From the NCBI GenBank assembly GCA_964247745.1, contig CAXTVT010000003.1, positions 35,492 to 99,491 of the forward strand: DNA of 64,000 nt, written 5' to 3'. Source of the stretch: RH-AL1 sp964247745. GTDB lineage: Bacteria; Pseudomonadota; Alphaproteobacteria; Rhizobiales; Beijerinckiaceae. The notes below the pieces were generated by a model. It saw nothing but the letters and a program-made list of their open reading frames with translations, was not told the DNA's origin and searched no databases. Position numbers and translations under genes: made by a program. Of this stretch, positions 46,747-54,950 are shown one piece after another; position 1 is the stretch's first letter; the number at the start of each line of letters is the position of its first letter.

Positions 46747-49182
46747 TCAGCCCACCTTGCGCGCGCGCGCCGGCTCGATCTCCGCCGGGCGCGCCGCCTT
46801 GAGCAGTTGCTCGAGCCTGTCGAGATCGACGATCTTGATCGTCGTCGGATCCGGCGCGGGACCATCGAAGAAGTGGAACTGCCGGAACTGACGGCAGATC
46901 TCGAAATAGAGGTCGCTCTTGGTGCGCGCCATGCTTTCCACGTCGGAGACGTAGCAGAACAGGTCGAAGGTCATCGCCGCGCCGGTGAGGCTGGTGAAGC
47001 GCACCTGCGGCGAGGGCAACGACACCACGTCCTCGTTGTCGCGGGTGATGTCGAGCAGCACCTCGCGCACCTTTTCGGGATCGGCGCTGGCGTGCACCGT
47101 CAGCTCGATCGTGAGCCGCCCGACCCGGTCGGTCCGCATCAGGTTCTTGACCACGCCCGAGACGAGGTTGGAGTTCGGCACGATCACGGCGGCGCGATCG
47201 AAGGTCTCGATCTCGGTAGACCGCACGTTGATCTTGCGCACGTAGCCCTGGTCGGAGCCGACCACGACCCAGTCGCCGACCCGCACGGCGCGTTCCCAGA
47301 GCAGGATCAGGCCTGAGACGAAGTTGTTGACGATCGATTGCAGGCCGAAACCGATGCCGACCGACAAGGCGCCGGCGACGATGGCGAGCTTCTGGAAGTC
47401 GACGCCGAGGTTGGCGGCCGCGATCGCCACCGCGATGATGAAGCCGATGTAGCCGAGGCTGGTCTTGATCGAGTTGCGCAGGCCGGAATCGAGACGCGTC
47501 GTCGGCAGGTAGCGATCCTCGAGCCAGTTCTGGATCGCGCGCGTGGCCGCCAGGACCAGCAGGAACGTCACGATCGCCACCACGATGCCCGCGATGGAGA
47601 TCGTGACGTCGCCGACCTTGAAGCCGAAGAACAGCGCGCCGAGGTTGCCGGCGAGATCGCTCGACTGCATGCCCCAGGGCGCGATCACGACGATCGCCGC
47701 GACCACGAAGAGCGCGAGCCGGGCGAAGCCGGAGATGAGCACCGGCAGCTGCTCCAGCGTCTCGCGCCGCAGGCCCACCGTGTAGATCAGGTTGCGCCCG
47801 AGCCGCGAGGTCGGCTGGAATCCGGCGGCGCTGCTCTCGTCGACGAGACGCACCAGCAGGAAGAGGATCGTGCCGACCGCGGCGACCAGCGTCAGCTGCT
47901 CGTCGAGGAAGGACGCGAAGGGGATGAAGCCGACGAGGACCGCGACCGTCATGGTGACGATGAGCGCCCACAGCAGGCCGCGCACGATGCCGAACAGTCC
48001 GTTGTGCTGGGTCGGCGCGGCACCGGCCTCGGCCTCGGGATCGTCGCGCAGGTCGAACAGCGCGAGCACGAGGGCGCCGGCGACCAGCAGCGCGCCGATG
48101 CCGCGCGCGACGACCGAGAATTCGAGCGAGGCGTAGATGATCCCGTTGACCGCCTCGATGATCTTGGCGCCGGACACGATCGCCGCCACGCCGACCACGA
48201 TGCGCGTCAGCTTCTCGACGGTGTCGTCGTCGAGCGACACCATCCGCCATTTGCGCCGGCCCGGCGCCAACAGCGCCCGCGAGAGTCCGACGGCGAGCGC
48301 CAGCCGGATCACGCCCCATTGCATGGCGTCGAACAGCGGCGCCAGCCTCGGTTCCGGCGCGACGGCGAAGCTGAACACGTAGACGACGCCGTACATGATC
48401 CCGATGGCGAGGCCGGACACGCTGATCGCGGTCCACCAGGCGACCAGGATCTTCCGCCAGCGGCCCGGCTTCTCGATATGGCTCTCCTTTGCCATGACGC
48501 GGCGTGCGGCGAGGGTCAGCGGCCAATAGAGGATCACGACGCCGAGGATGACCGCCCAGAAGGCGACGAGGCGCCCCCCGGTCAGGTTCTCGTTGAACGT
48601 GTCGAGCCAGTTGTGGAAGACGCGGCCGGCGTCGGAGATGTTCCCGGGCGTCTCGCGCGCGACGGTGAACCACAGCGGCGGACTGAGGATGCTGGTGGAG
48701 CGCTGGAACAACGACGTCGTGAACAGCGCGCGCTGCCGTTTGGCGGAATAATTGGAGAGCTGCTGCGCCTTGATCAGCAGCAGCTTGGCCGATTTGAAGA
48801 GGCCGTCGTTGGTCTGGAAGGCCTTCTCCAGCTCGGTGCGCTGTTTCGCGATGTCGGCGCTCTCGCCTTTCTCCGGCTTGGCACCCAGCTCGTCGAGACG
48901 CGCCTTCATGGCCGCGACGCGCGGCGAGAGCCGATCGACCAGGGTCTGGGCCTCGCTGGTCAGCGGACCCAGCTCGGTCGAGATCTCCACGAGCTGAGCC
49001 TGCGACGGGCGCTGGACGTCGACCTTCTTCTCCGTCGCCGCGATCCGCTCCGAGAGCTTCTGGACCTCCGCGTCGAGGTGCCCCTGGGTCTCCGTCCCCT
49101 GCGCCGATTGCGCGTGAATCATCCCGGACGGCACGACCGCGAGCGCCAGCAGAACGAGGCAAAGACGGAGGAGGCGGATCAT
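46747..49182 (-). CDS. MscS-family mechanosensitive channel with DUF3772-like N-terminus
   Basis: An 811-residue inner-membrane protein. A signal peptide (about 1-24) is followed by a periplasmic coiled-coil-rich domain (about 25-175, SAQGTETQGHLDAEVQKLSE onward) of DUF3772 type, then about ten hydrophobic helices and the MscS core. The pore helix and beta domain are clear: VDFQKLAIVAGALSVGIGFG and LQSIVNNFVSG, then LLWERAVRVGDWVVVGSDQG. It should release osmolytes on hypo-osmotic shock; the trehalose operon in the window makes one such osmolyte, though the two are not linked genetically. The start at 49182 has GGAGG upstream. Confidence 0.9.
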   Translation of the reverse strand: MIRLLRLCLVLLALAVVPSGMIHAQSAQGTETQGHLDAEVQKLSERIAATEKKVDVQRPSQAQLVEISTELGPLTSEAQTLVDRLSPRVAAMKARLDELGAKPEKGESADIAKQRTELEKAFQTNDGLFKSAKLLLIKAQQLSNYSAKRQRALFTTSLFQRSTSILSPPLWFTVARETPGNISDAGRVFHNWLDTFNENLTGGRLVAFWAVILGVVILYWPLTLAARRVMAKESHIEKPGRWRKILVAWWTAISVSGLAIGIMYGVVYVFSFAVAPEPRLAPLFDAMQWGVIRLALAVGLSRALLAPGRRKWRMVSLDDDTVEKLTRIVVGVAAIVSGAKIIEAVNGIIYASLEFSVVARGIGALLVAGALVLALFDLRDDPEAEAGAAPTQHNGLFGIVRGLLWALIVTMTVAVLVGFIPFASFLDEQLTLVAAVGTILFLLVRLVDESSAAGFQPTSRLGRNLIYTVGLRRETLEQLPVLISGFARLALFVVAAIVVIAPWGMQSSDLAGNLGALFFGFKVGDVTISIAGIVVAIVTFLLVLAATRAIQNWLEDRYLPTTRLDSGLRNSIKTSLGYIGFIIAVAIAAANLGVDFQKLAIVAGALSVGIGFGLQSIVNNFVSGLILLWERAVRVGDWVVVGSDQGYVRKINVRSTEIETFDRAAVIVPNSNLVSGVVKNLMRTDRVGRLTIELTVHASADPEKVREVLLDITRDNEDVVSLPSPQVRFTSLTGAAMTFDLFCYVSDVESMARTKSDLYFEICRQFRQFHFFDGPAPDPTTIKIVDLDRLEQLLKAARPAEIEPARARKVG

Positions 49183-49270
49183 CAGGCTCGCGAAGACGGT
49201 GTCGGGAGATCGGCAAGAGGCCGTTGAAATCCGGTTTTGTTGCGGCGCCGCATCGCGATGCCATCCGGAC

Positions 49271-50263
49271 ATGGACGCCGACGCGCCGAGCCACTACGTG
49301 ACGCTTACCCTGCCCCGGCGGGTGCCCCGTCCGGAGATCCCCTTGATCGATCGCTCGCACACCACCGGATTCGCGCTCAACACGCTGGATCGCATGGCCA
49401 ACCAGCGGGAGGACGAGGGTTTCATCGCCGGGCTGCGCGACCATCCCGCGACCCGCTATGTCGTGCTTTCGGGCGAGATCCCGGCGCTCAAGGCCGAGGA
49501 GGCCGGCAACGATGCGCTGTTCACCTTCGCCGAAGCCAAGGCGCTCGGCAACGCCACCCACACCGTCTTCCTCGGCTGCCACGGCGATCGCGCGATCTTC
49601 GCCAAGCTGATCGAGGCCGCGAGCCACGACAATTCGCAGGAGCGCGGTGCGCTGTCGTTCATCGACCTGCGCACCATCGCCAACCAAGGGCTCGTCACGC
49701 CCGACATCGTCGGCGCGTTGAGCCAGGCCAAGAGCCTGTTGTACTGGCACAAGCACAACGCGTTCTGCGCCAATTGCGGCCAACCGACCCGCGCCTCAAT
49801 CGGCGGCTCGCGGCGCGAATGCGACAATTGCGGGCGCCACCACTTCCCGCGGCTCGAACCCGTCGTCATCATGCTGGTCACCGACGGCGACCGCTGCCTT
49901 CTCGGCCGGCAGATGCGCTTCCCGCCAGGCATGTATTCCTGCCTCGCGGGCTTCGCCGAGATCGGCGAGACGCTGGAGGATGCGGTGCGGCGCGAGGTGA
50001 TGGAGGAGGCGGGCCTGAAGGTCGGCCGCGTCGACTATTTCGCCTCGCAGCCCTGGCCGTTTCCGTCCTCGCTGATGATCGGCTGCACCGCCGAGGCGCT
50101 CTCGACCGACATCACGATGGATGCCGTCGAGCTCGAGGACGCGCGCTGGTTTCGCCGCGACGAGGTGCGCCACTTGCTGACGCGCACCCATCCCGAGGGC
50201 TTCGTCTGCCCACCGAAGCTCGCCATCGCCAATCTGCTGATGAGCGACTGGGCGCAGGGATGA
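49271..50263 (+). CDS. nudC: NAD(+) diphosphatase / RNA NAD-decapping hydrolase NudC
   Basis: A 330-residue Nudix enzyme hydrolysing NAD(H) and removing NAD caps from RNA. A zinc ribbon has Cys166/Cys169 (CANCG) and Cys184/Cys187 (CDNCGRHHFPR). The Nudix box is GFAEIGETLEDAVRREVMEE followed by AG, and the NudC-specific SQPWPFPSSLM motif follows it. The start at 49271 is preceded by GGAC only; upstream residues in the frame are not conserved. Its stop overlaps the queC start by ATGA. Confidence 0.95.
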   Translation: MDADAPSHYVTLTLPRRVPRPEIPLIDRSHTTGFALNTLDRMANQREDEGFIAGLRDHPATRYVVLSGEIPALKAEEAGNDALFTFAEAKALGNATHTVFLGCHGDRAIFAKLIEAASHDNSQERGALSFIDLRTIANQGLVTPDIVGALSQAKSLLYWHKHNAFCANCGQPTRASIGGSRRECDNCGRHHFPRLEPVVIMLVTDGDRCLLGRQMRFPPGMYSCLAGFAEIGETLEDAVRREVMEEAGLKVGRVDYFASQPWPFPSSLMIGCTAEALSTDITMDAVELEDARWFRRDEVRHLLTRTHPEGFVCPPKLAIANLLMSDWAQG

Positions 50264-50943
50264 GCGGCGCGCTCGTCCTCTTCTCCGGCGGACAGGATTC
50301 GACCACCTGCCTCGCCTGGGCTCTGGAACGCTACCTACGCGTCGAGACGGTCGGCTTCGACTACGGCCAGCGTCACCGCGTCGAGCTCGACGGACGACCG
50401 CGCCTGCGGACGGCTCTGGCGGAGCATTGGGGCGACCGGCTCGGGCCCGACCACACGATCGATATGACGGCTTTGGCCGGCATCGGCGAGACCGCGATGA
50501 CGCGCGACATCGCGATCGAGACCGACGCCAAGGGTCTGCCCAACACCTTCGTGCCCGGGCGCAACCTGCTCTTCCTGACCTATGCCGGCGCGCTCGCCCA
50601 TCGCCGCGGGCTCGACACTCTCGTCGCCGGCATGTGCGAGACCGACTTCTCGGGCTATCCCGATTGCCGCGACGACACGATCAAGGCGATGCAGGTGGCG
50701 TTGAACCTCGGCATGGACGCGCGCTTCCGGATCGAGACGCCGCTGATGTGGCTCGACAAGGCGGACACCTGGCGGCTCGCCGAACGCCTCGGCGGCGACG
50801 ATCTCGTCGAGCTGGTCGTCGAGGCGACACACACCTGCTATCTCGGTGAGCGCGGCGCCCGTCACGATTGGGGCTATGGCTGCGGCACCTGCCCGGCCTG
50901 TGCGCTGCGCGCCGAAGGCTGGCGGCGTTACAGAGCCGCATGA
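50260..50943 (+). CDS. queC: 7-cyano-7-deazaguanine synthase QueC
   Basis: ATP-dependent conversion of 7-carboxy-7-deazaguanine to preQ0, on the path to queuosine in tRNA. The protein has 227 residues. The pyrophosphatase P-loop is SGGQDSTT (9-16), followed by VGFDYGQRH and FVPGRNLLFL; the zinc-binding cysteines are in THTCYLGE and GCGTCPACALR. Coupled to nudC by ATGA. No other queuosine genes (queD, queE, queF) are visible in the window. Confidence 0.95.
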   Translation: MSGALVLFSGGQDSTTCLAWALERYLRVETVGFDYGQRHRVELDGRPRLRTALAEHWGDRLGPDHTIDMTALAGIGETAMTRDIAIETDAKGLPNTFVPGRNLLFLTYAGALAHRRGLDTLVAGMCETDFSGYPDCRDDTIKAMQVALNLGMDARFRIETPLMWLDKADTWRLAERLGGDDLVELVVEATHTCYLGERGARHDWGYGCGTCPACALRAEGWRRYRAA

Positions 50944-51028
50944 ACCGTCGTGAGAGTGAACGCCCGTTCACCGAGACACTGACGAGACCCGGTCCGGTGA
51001 GATAGGCGTCACTAGGATCCCGTCGGCT

Positions 51029-51310
51029 TCAGTGAAGCGGCTCGGCGTGCGTGTGGAACGCGCGAAGACGGTGGAATACGGTCGTGTCGTAATTGCCCGG
51101 AAGCGCGAGTTCGCCGGTCAGCCAGGAGAACACGTCGCGATCCGGGGCTTCCATGAGAAGCTCGAGCTGGTCGATCTCCGCCTCCGGCAGGGCACCCAAT
51201 TCGCTGTCGGCGAAGCGCCCCATCAAAAGGTCCATCTCTCGAGTGCCGCGATGCCAAGCGCGAAACCTCAAGCGTCGGCGCCGCGTGTCGAGATCGGCTT
51301 CGTCAGTCAT
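51029..51310 (-). CDS. sdhE: FAD assembly factor SdhE
   Basis: A 93-residue cytoplasmic protein that helps attach FAD covalently to succinate dehydrogenase subunit A. The family motif RGTREMD (RGxxE) is at about 21-27, with LLMGRF, FSWLTGELALPG and the C-terminal LRAFHTHAEPLH region. The small helical domain is of normal length. It is upstream of queC's 3' end on the opposite strand and is not linked to sdh genes here. Confidence 0.92.
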   Translation of the reverse strand: MTDEADLDTRRRRLRFRAWHRGTREMDLLMGRFADSELGALPEAEIDQLELLMEAPDRDVFSWLTGELALPGNYDTTVFHRLRAFHTHAEPLH

Positions 51311-51362
51311 CGATGTCCCGAATTGGCGACGCGAACCTGGTCGCGCCGCTCCGTCCTCGCAT

Positions 51363-52076
51363 TCAGTTCGTCGCGGCGACCATCGTCGCGTCCGCCTTGT
51401 AGGCGGTCGGAAACAGCTTCTTCAGTCCCTCGACCTTGGGGATGTCGTTGGCAGCGATATAGGGGTTGTGCGGATGCAGCGTCAGGTAGTTCTGATGATA
51501 GCCTTCCGCCGGGTAGAAGCTTTTATAATCCGACACCTTGGTCACGATCGGCCGCGAAAAAGCGTGATCCTTGCCGAGCTGCGCGATGTAGTCCTTGGCG
51601 ATCTTGGCCTGCTCGGCGTTGGTTGCGAACAGGTCGGATCGATATTGCGTGCCCTCGTCCGGGCCCTGGGCATTGAGCGTCGTCGGGTCGGTCACGACCG
51701 AGAAGTAGATCTGCAGCAATCGGCCGTAGCTCACTTCCTTGGGGTCGTAGCTGACCTTCACCGACTCGGCATGTCCGGTGTCGCCACCACTGACGGTCTC
51801 GTAGTTCGCCGTGTTCTTGGCGCCGCCGGCGTAGCCGCTGACGGCCGCCGTCACGCCCTTGACGTGCTGGAAGACGCCTTGGACGCCCCAGAAGCACCCG
51901 CCGGCGAATACGGCGGTCTCGGTCTTACCGCCGGATGAAGCCGGCTGATCGACCTTCGGCGCGGGCATCGCTCTCATGTCCTCGGCGGACGCGTACGGCG
52001 GCAGGATGGTCGCGCCGGCGCCGATCGCGAGACCGGCCGCAGCCAAGGCGAAGAGGGGCATTCGGAAATTTGTCAT
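51363..52076 (-). CDS. msrA: Exported peptide methionine sulfoxide reductase MsrA
   Basis: Reduces methionine-S-sulfoxide. The protein has 237 residues with a Sec signal peptide (about 1-31, ending YASA). The catalytic motif is GGCFWG with Cys61. It is the only cysteine in the protein: no resolving cysteine is present, unlike E. coli-type MsrA. Other family marks are SGYAGG, SGGDTGHAESVKVSYDP, EGTQYRSDLF and YHQNYL. The gene follows msrB by 25 bases on the same strand, so the two form an extracytoplasmic repair pair for S and R sulfoxides. Confidence 0.94.
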   Translation of the reverse strand: MTNFRMPLFALAAAGLAIGAGATILPPYASAEDMRAMPAPKVDQPASSGGKTETAVFAGGCFWGVQGVFQHVKGVTAAVSGYAGGAKNTANYETVSGGDTGHAESVKVSYDPKEVSYGRLLQIYFSVVTDPTTLNAQGPDEGTQYRSDLFATNAEQAKIAKDYIAQLGKDHAFSRPIVTKVSDYKSFYPAEGYHQNYLTLHPHNPYIAANDIPKVEGLKKLFPTAYKADATMVAATN

Positions 52077-52101
52077 CGCTTGTCTCCTTAGGCAGCGTGG
52101 G

Positions 52102-52629
52102 TCAGGCAGCGCTGGCGCCGGACTCGAAGGTCATCGCCGCACCGTTCATGCAATAGCGCAGCCCCGTCGGCCTCGGACCGTCGTCGAAGACATGGCCGAG
52201 ATGGCCTCCGCAATTGGCGCAATGCACCTCCGTACGCACAAACCCGAGCGTCGAATCGCGACTTTCGCCGACGGCGCCCCTGATCGGCTCGTAGAAGCTC
52301 GGCCAGCCGGTGCCGCTATCGAATTTCGTCTCCGAGCGGAACGCTTTCTGCGAACAGCCGGCGCAGGCGAACACGCCCTTTCCGTGCTGGTCGTTCAGAG
52401 GGCTCGTATAGGCACGCTCGGTGCCCTCTTCGCGCAGGATGTAATATTGCGACGGAGTCAGCTTCTTCTTCCACTCCGGGCCGCTCAGACTCACCGGGAA
52501 CTTGCCCTCGGCAGCGCGCGCCCTGCCCTTGCCGGTCAGCGCCACGGCGCCAACGCCGATCGCCCCGATGCCGTAGGCCAACGTCGTCATGAATCCGCGG
52601 CGGCTTCCCACCTGATCGTTCACGGACAT
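52102..52629 (-). CDS. msrB: Exported peptide methionine sulfoxide reductase MsrB (Tat signal)
   Basis: Reduces methionine-R-sulfoxide. The protein has 175 residues. The N-terminus has a twin-arginine signal (GSRRGFMTTLAYGIGAIGVG, cleavage near AAE). Zinc ligands are Cys89, Cys92 (CAGC) and Cys137, Cys140 (CANC); the catalytic Cys160 is in RYCMNGAAM. No sixth cysteine is present, so it lacks the usual resolving cysteine. It is the first gene of a msrB-msrA pair. Tat export suggests that the protein folds around its zinc in the cytoplasm before export. Confidence 0.94.
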   Translation of the reverse strand: MSVNDQVGSRRGFMTTLAYGIGAIGVGAVALTGKGRARAAEGKFPVSLSGPEWKKKLTPSQYYILREEGTERAYTSPLNDQHGKGVFACAGCSQKAFRSETKFDSGTGWPSFYEPIRGAVGESRDSTLGFVRTEVHCANCGGHLGHVFDDGPRPTGLRYCMNGAAMTFESGASAA

Positions 52630-52753
52630 GCTGTCCTCCTTGTGCGTGCTTGTCGTTGGCCGGCTCTGTCCAGCGGCCGCTCATGAAGCTATACGTAGGG
52701 ATCGTGACAAAGGTTACGAGGCCGGGCGATCCGGCGGCGGCGAGGGCGCTGAG

Positions 52754-53236
52754 ATGATACGCAATGCGATCTGGACCCTTGGACCGCTGGCTGCGGTATT
52801 GTGCGCCTCCCCATTGGCCGCCCAGGGGCCTCTGGCGACACAAGACCCCGCATCCGCCCAGCCGACGCTGCCCAAACCGATGCCGGACTTCACGATACCG
52901 GGCTCCGGTTCCGGCAGTCCCAAACCGAAGGCGTCCCACGCGCGACATGCGATGCGACATGGCGGTCATCATCGTCGCTATGCCACCGCCCGGTTCACCG
53001 AACCGCTCGATCGTCCGATTCTCGCCAACGTCGAGCTGGTGGAACCGCTTCCGCGACCGCCGCAACCGCCGCACGTTACCGTGCCGGTGCCGGCCTACCC
53101 GTTCGAGAACGTCATCACCTATCTGACCGCACCACCGCCGCCTGTGGTCTGCCGGCCGACGCCGCGCGACCGCTTCAAACCCGATCTTGGACTGGTCGAC
53201 GAGACGCCGGTGCTCTGCACGGCGGACAACCCTTAG
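52754..53236 (+). CDS. Secreted Pro-rich protein of unknown function
   Basis: A 160-residue protein with a signal peptide (MIRNAIWTLGPLAAVLCASP then LAAQ, cleavage near residue 23). The mature part is Pro-rich (PTLPKPMPDFTIPGSGSG, then a basic His/Arg block RHAMRHGGHHRRYATA, then PLPRPPQPPHVTVPVP). Two cysteines near the C-terminus (VVCRPTP and VLCTADNP) may pair. No family recognised. Divergent from msrB with a 124-base gap. Confidence 0.7.
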   Translation: MIRNAIWTLGPLAAVLCASPLAAQGPLATQDPASAQPTLPKPMPDFTIPGSGSGSPKPKASHARHAMRHGGHHRRYATARFTEPLDRPILANVELVEPLPRPPQPPHVTVPVPAYPFENVITYLTAPPPPVVCRPTPRDRFKPDLGLVDETPVLCTADNP

Positions 53237-53245
53237 AAGCGGCGT

Positions 53246-53488
53246 CTACTTCTTGGAGCAATTGGCGTCGAGCAGCTTGGCGAGATCGAGCCCCATCTTC
53301 TCCTGACCCTCCTTATAGACTTCGTCCGGCGTGAAATCGATGCGGCCGTGAGGCCCGCGGATTTCGAGCGGCTGGACGACCTTCCACGAGCCGTCGGCCT
53401 GGTGCTCGAACTTGCTGCAGTCGAAGCCGGCCGCGTGAGCGCTGCCCAGCGCGGCGGTGACCATCAAGGTGGCGAAGGCGAAACGCAT
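53246..53488 (-). CDS. Small secreted protein of unknown function
   Basis: An 80-residue protein with a signal peptide (MRFAFATLMVTAALGSAHA, cleavage near residue 20). The mature peptide of about 60 residues has one cysteine at each end (GFDCSKFEHQ and LLDANCSKK), which could form a disulfide. The sequence EHQADGSWKVVQPLEIRG suggests a short beta region. It faces the previous gene tail to tail with a 9-base gap. No family recognised. Confidence 0.72.
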   Translation of the reverse strand: MRFAFATLMVTAALGSAHAAGFDCSKFEHQADGSWKVVQPLEIRGPHGRIDFTPDEVYKEGQEKMGLDLAKLLDANCSKK

Positions 53489-53556
53489 CGAATGTCTCCT
53501 GAAGCGGCCGCACAACCTTGGCCGAGCGTCGCGGTTTCGTCGTGCCTTGCCGCCAT

Positions 53557-53907
53557 TCAGCCGATGCCGAGGCTCTTCGCGCTTTGCGTCGGCTCGGCGT
53601 CCGCCACCGCATCGATCAGCGCTTCCAAGGCGACCATCGCATCCGCGCGGGCGTGGTCGACTTCGAGGCTGATACCCTGCGGGTGCACACCGACGGTCTC
53701 GATGGTCGCGGCTAGCTTGTCTGCCGCCTCGACGGCACCGGCTCGCGCGACGTCGACGGCCGGCGTCGGAACCACCCAGAAGAGTGCATTCTTGAGCAGG
53801 GCGCGAAACGCCGCCGGCAAGTATCGATGATCGACGATCGAGACGGTCTCTAGGGGAGCGAGCGCTGCACGCAGTTCGCGAGCCACGGTGGCGCCGTAAG
53901 GTGTCAT
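53557..53907 (-). CDS. Protein of unknown function
   Basis: A 116-residue soluble protein, helical in outline: VARELRAALAPLETVSIVDH, then RALLKNALFWVVPTPAVDV and a C-terminal helix rich in Ala/Asp (ARADAMVALEALIDAVADAE). No signal, membrane segment or known motif. The start at 53907 follows GGAGACACC (reading on the minus strand), a good ribosome binding site. Upstream of the small secreted-protein gene on the same strand, 68 bases apart. Confidence 0.6.
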   Translation of the reverse strand: MTPYGATVARELRAALAPLETVSIVDHRYLPAAFRALLKNALFWVVPTPAVDVARAGAVEAADKLAATIETVGVHPQGISLEVDHARADAMVALEALIDAVADAEPTQSAKSLGIG

Positions 53908-53981
53908 CAGGGTGTCTCCTTCTTCGGGCCTCTTGCACGTCGCGCCGCAGCGAAAACAGGACCACCAGCTTAGGACAGGGA

Positions 53982-54158
53982 ATGCAGACAAGAAAAGCAT
54001 CGATCAAGGAAACCGGCGAGGAACTCTCGCCCGCCGACTGGGAGCGTTTCGACGCAGCGGTCGCCGACCTCAAGGTCGAGCGGCAGCGCGACGAACCATC
54101 GGAGTCCTCCGACGAACCGGCGCAGCGTCCGGACAAGGACGCTCAGGCCGTCGCCTGA
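53982..54158 (+). CDS. Small acidic protein of unknown function
   Basis: A 58-residue polar, charged protein (KETGEELSPADWERFDAAVA, then DLKVERQRDEPSESSDEP) with no hydrophobic core to speak of. AGGACAGGG lies just upstream. It diverges from the 116-residue gene by 74 bases and overlaps the 3' end of the MgtC-like gene by 16 bases tail to tail. It may be a short disordered protein; real coding status is uncertain. Confidence 0.45.
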   Translation: MQTRKASIKETGEELSPADWERFDAAVADLKVERQRDEPSESSDEPAQRPDKDAQAVA

Positions 54159-54844
54159 GCCGACCAGGTCGCGCTGCGGATCAGTGGAGAGCGCTCCAGC
54201 GCGGCGACTACGGCATCGAGCTCCTTGGCCTCCGCGACGATCGGCACGAGGACGGCGGCGAGTTCGACCTGATCGTCCGAATCCGAGAGGATCTCCACCT
54301 CTCGGATCGGGAGAGTCGCGTGGGTCAACTCGGCGTCGAGAAGATCGCGGACATCCGATAAGGCCTCAGGATCGCAGATGGCGTGGACGCGATAGATCGC
54401 CTCGCTGTCGTCCGAGGCGACCGGCCGGCGGTCGACCCAGCGCACGAGTGGCCGCAGCAGCGTGTTTCCCGCCAGCACGAAGAACGCCAAGGCCGCCGCC
54501 TCGGCCGGCATGCCGCTGCCGGCGAAAGCGCCGACGGCCGCCGAGCACCAGAGCGTCGCCGCCGTGTTCAGCCCGCGAATGCTGGCGCCGTCCTTCAGGA
54601 TCACGCCGGCGCCGAGGAACCCGATGCCGGACACGACGTAGGCGACGATCCGGGTCGCGCCGTCCGCCTGCAACAGGCGCAGCCCCAAGTCGGCGAAGGC
54701 GGCGGCGCCGACCGCCACCAGCACGTTGGTCCGCAATCCCGCATTGCGCTGCCGCCACTGCCGCTCGAAGCCGATCATCGTGCCGAGCACGAAGGCGGTG
54801 GCGAGCGCGCCGAGCGTCTGCGCGAATGGACTTGCGAGGAGCAT
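54143..54844 (-). CDS. MgtC/SapB-family membrane protein
   Basis: A 233-residue protein. The N-terminal half (about 1-130) is the MgtC membrane domain with helices and the conserved segments GTMIGFERQWRQRNAGLRTN and VVSGIGFLGAGVILKDG, then IRGLNTAATLWCSAAVG. The C-terminal half is a soluble ACT-like domain (about 150-233). MgtC relatives modulate membrane energetics and Mg limitation responses; not proven here. A TTG at 54862 is an alternative start. Confidence 0.88.
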   Translation of the reverse strand: MLLASPFAQTLGALATAFVLGTMIGFERQWRQRNAGLRTNVLVAVGAAAFADLGLRLLQADGATRIVAYVVSGIGFLGAGVILKDGASIRGLNTAATLWCSAAVGAFAGSGMPAEAAALAFFVLAGNTLLRPLVRWVDRRPVASDDSEAIYRVHAICDPEALSDVRDLLDAELTHATLPIREVEILSDSDDQVELAAVLVPIVAEAKELDAVVAALERSPLIRSATWSAQATA

Positions 54845-54950
54845 GGCGAGCGAACGGGACAAGGCGCAGACCGGTGATGGAACGCGCCAAGGGCCTGTTC
54901 AGGTCGACGCCGTCAAGCGTCGCTTGCGCAATCGCGGTCTCGATCCAGGC

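Noticed and set aside
46235..49783. 1182-codon open frame on the minus strand spanning two genes
   Set aside because: Only its last 168 codons (the CAP lipoprotein) are real; the rest lies out of frame with the MscS-type gene and is Arg/Gly/Asp-rich.
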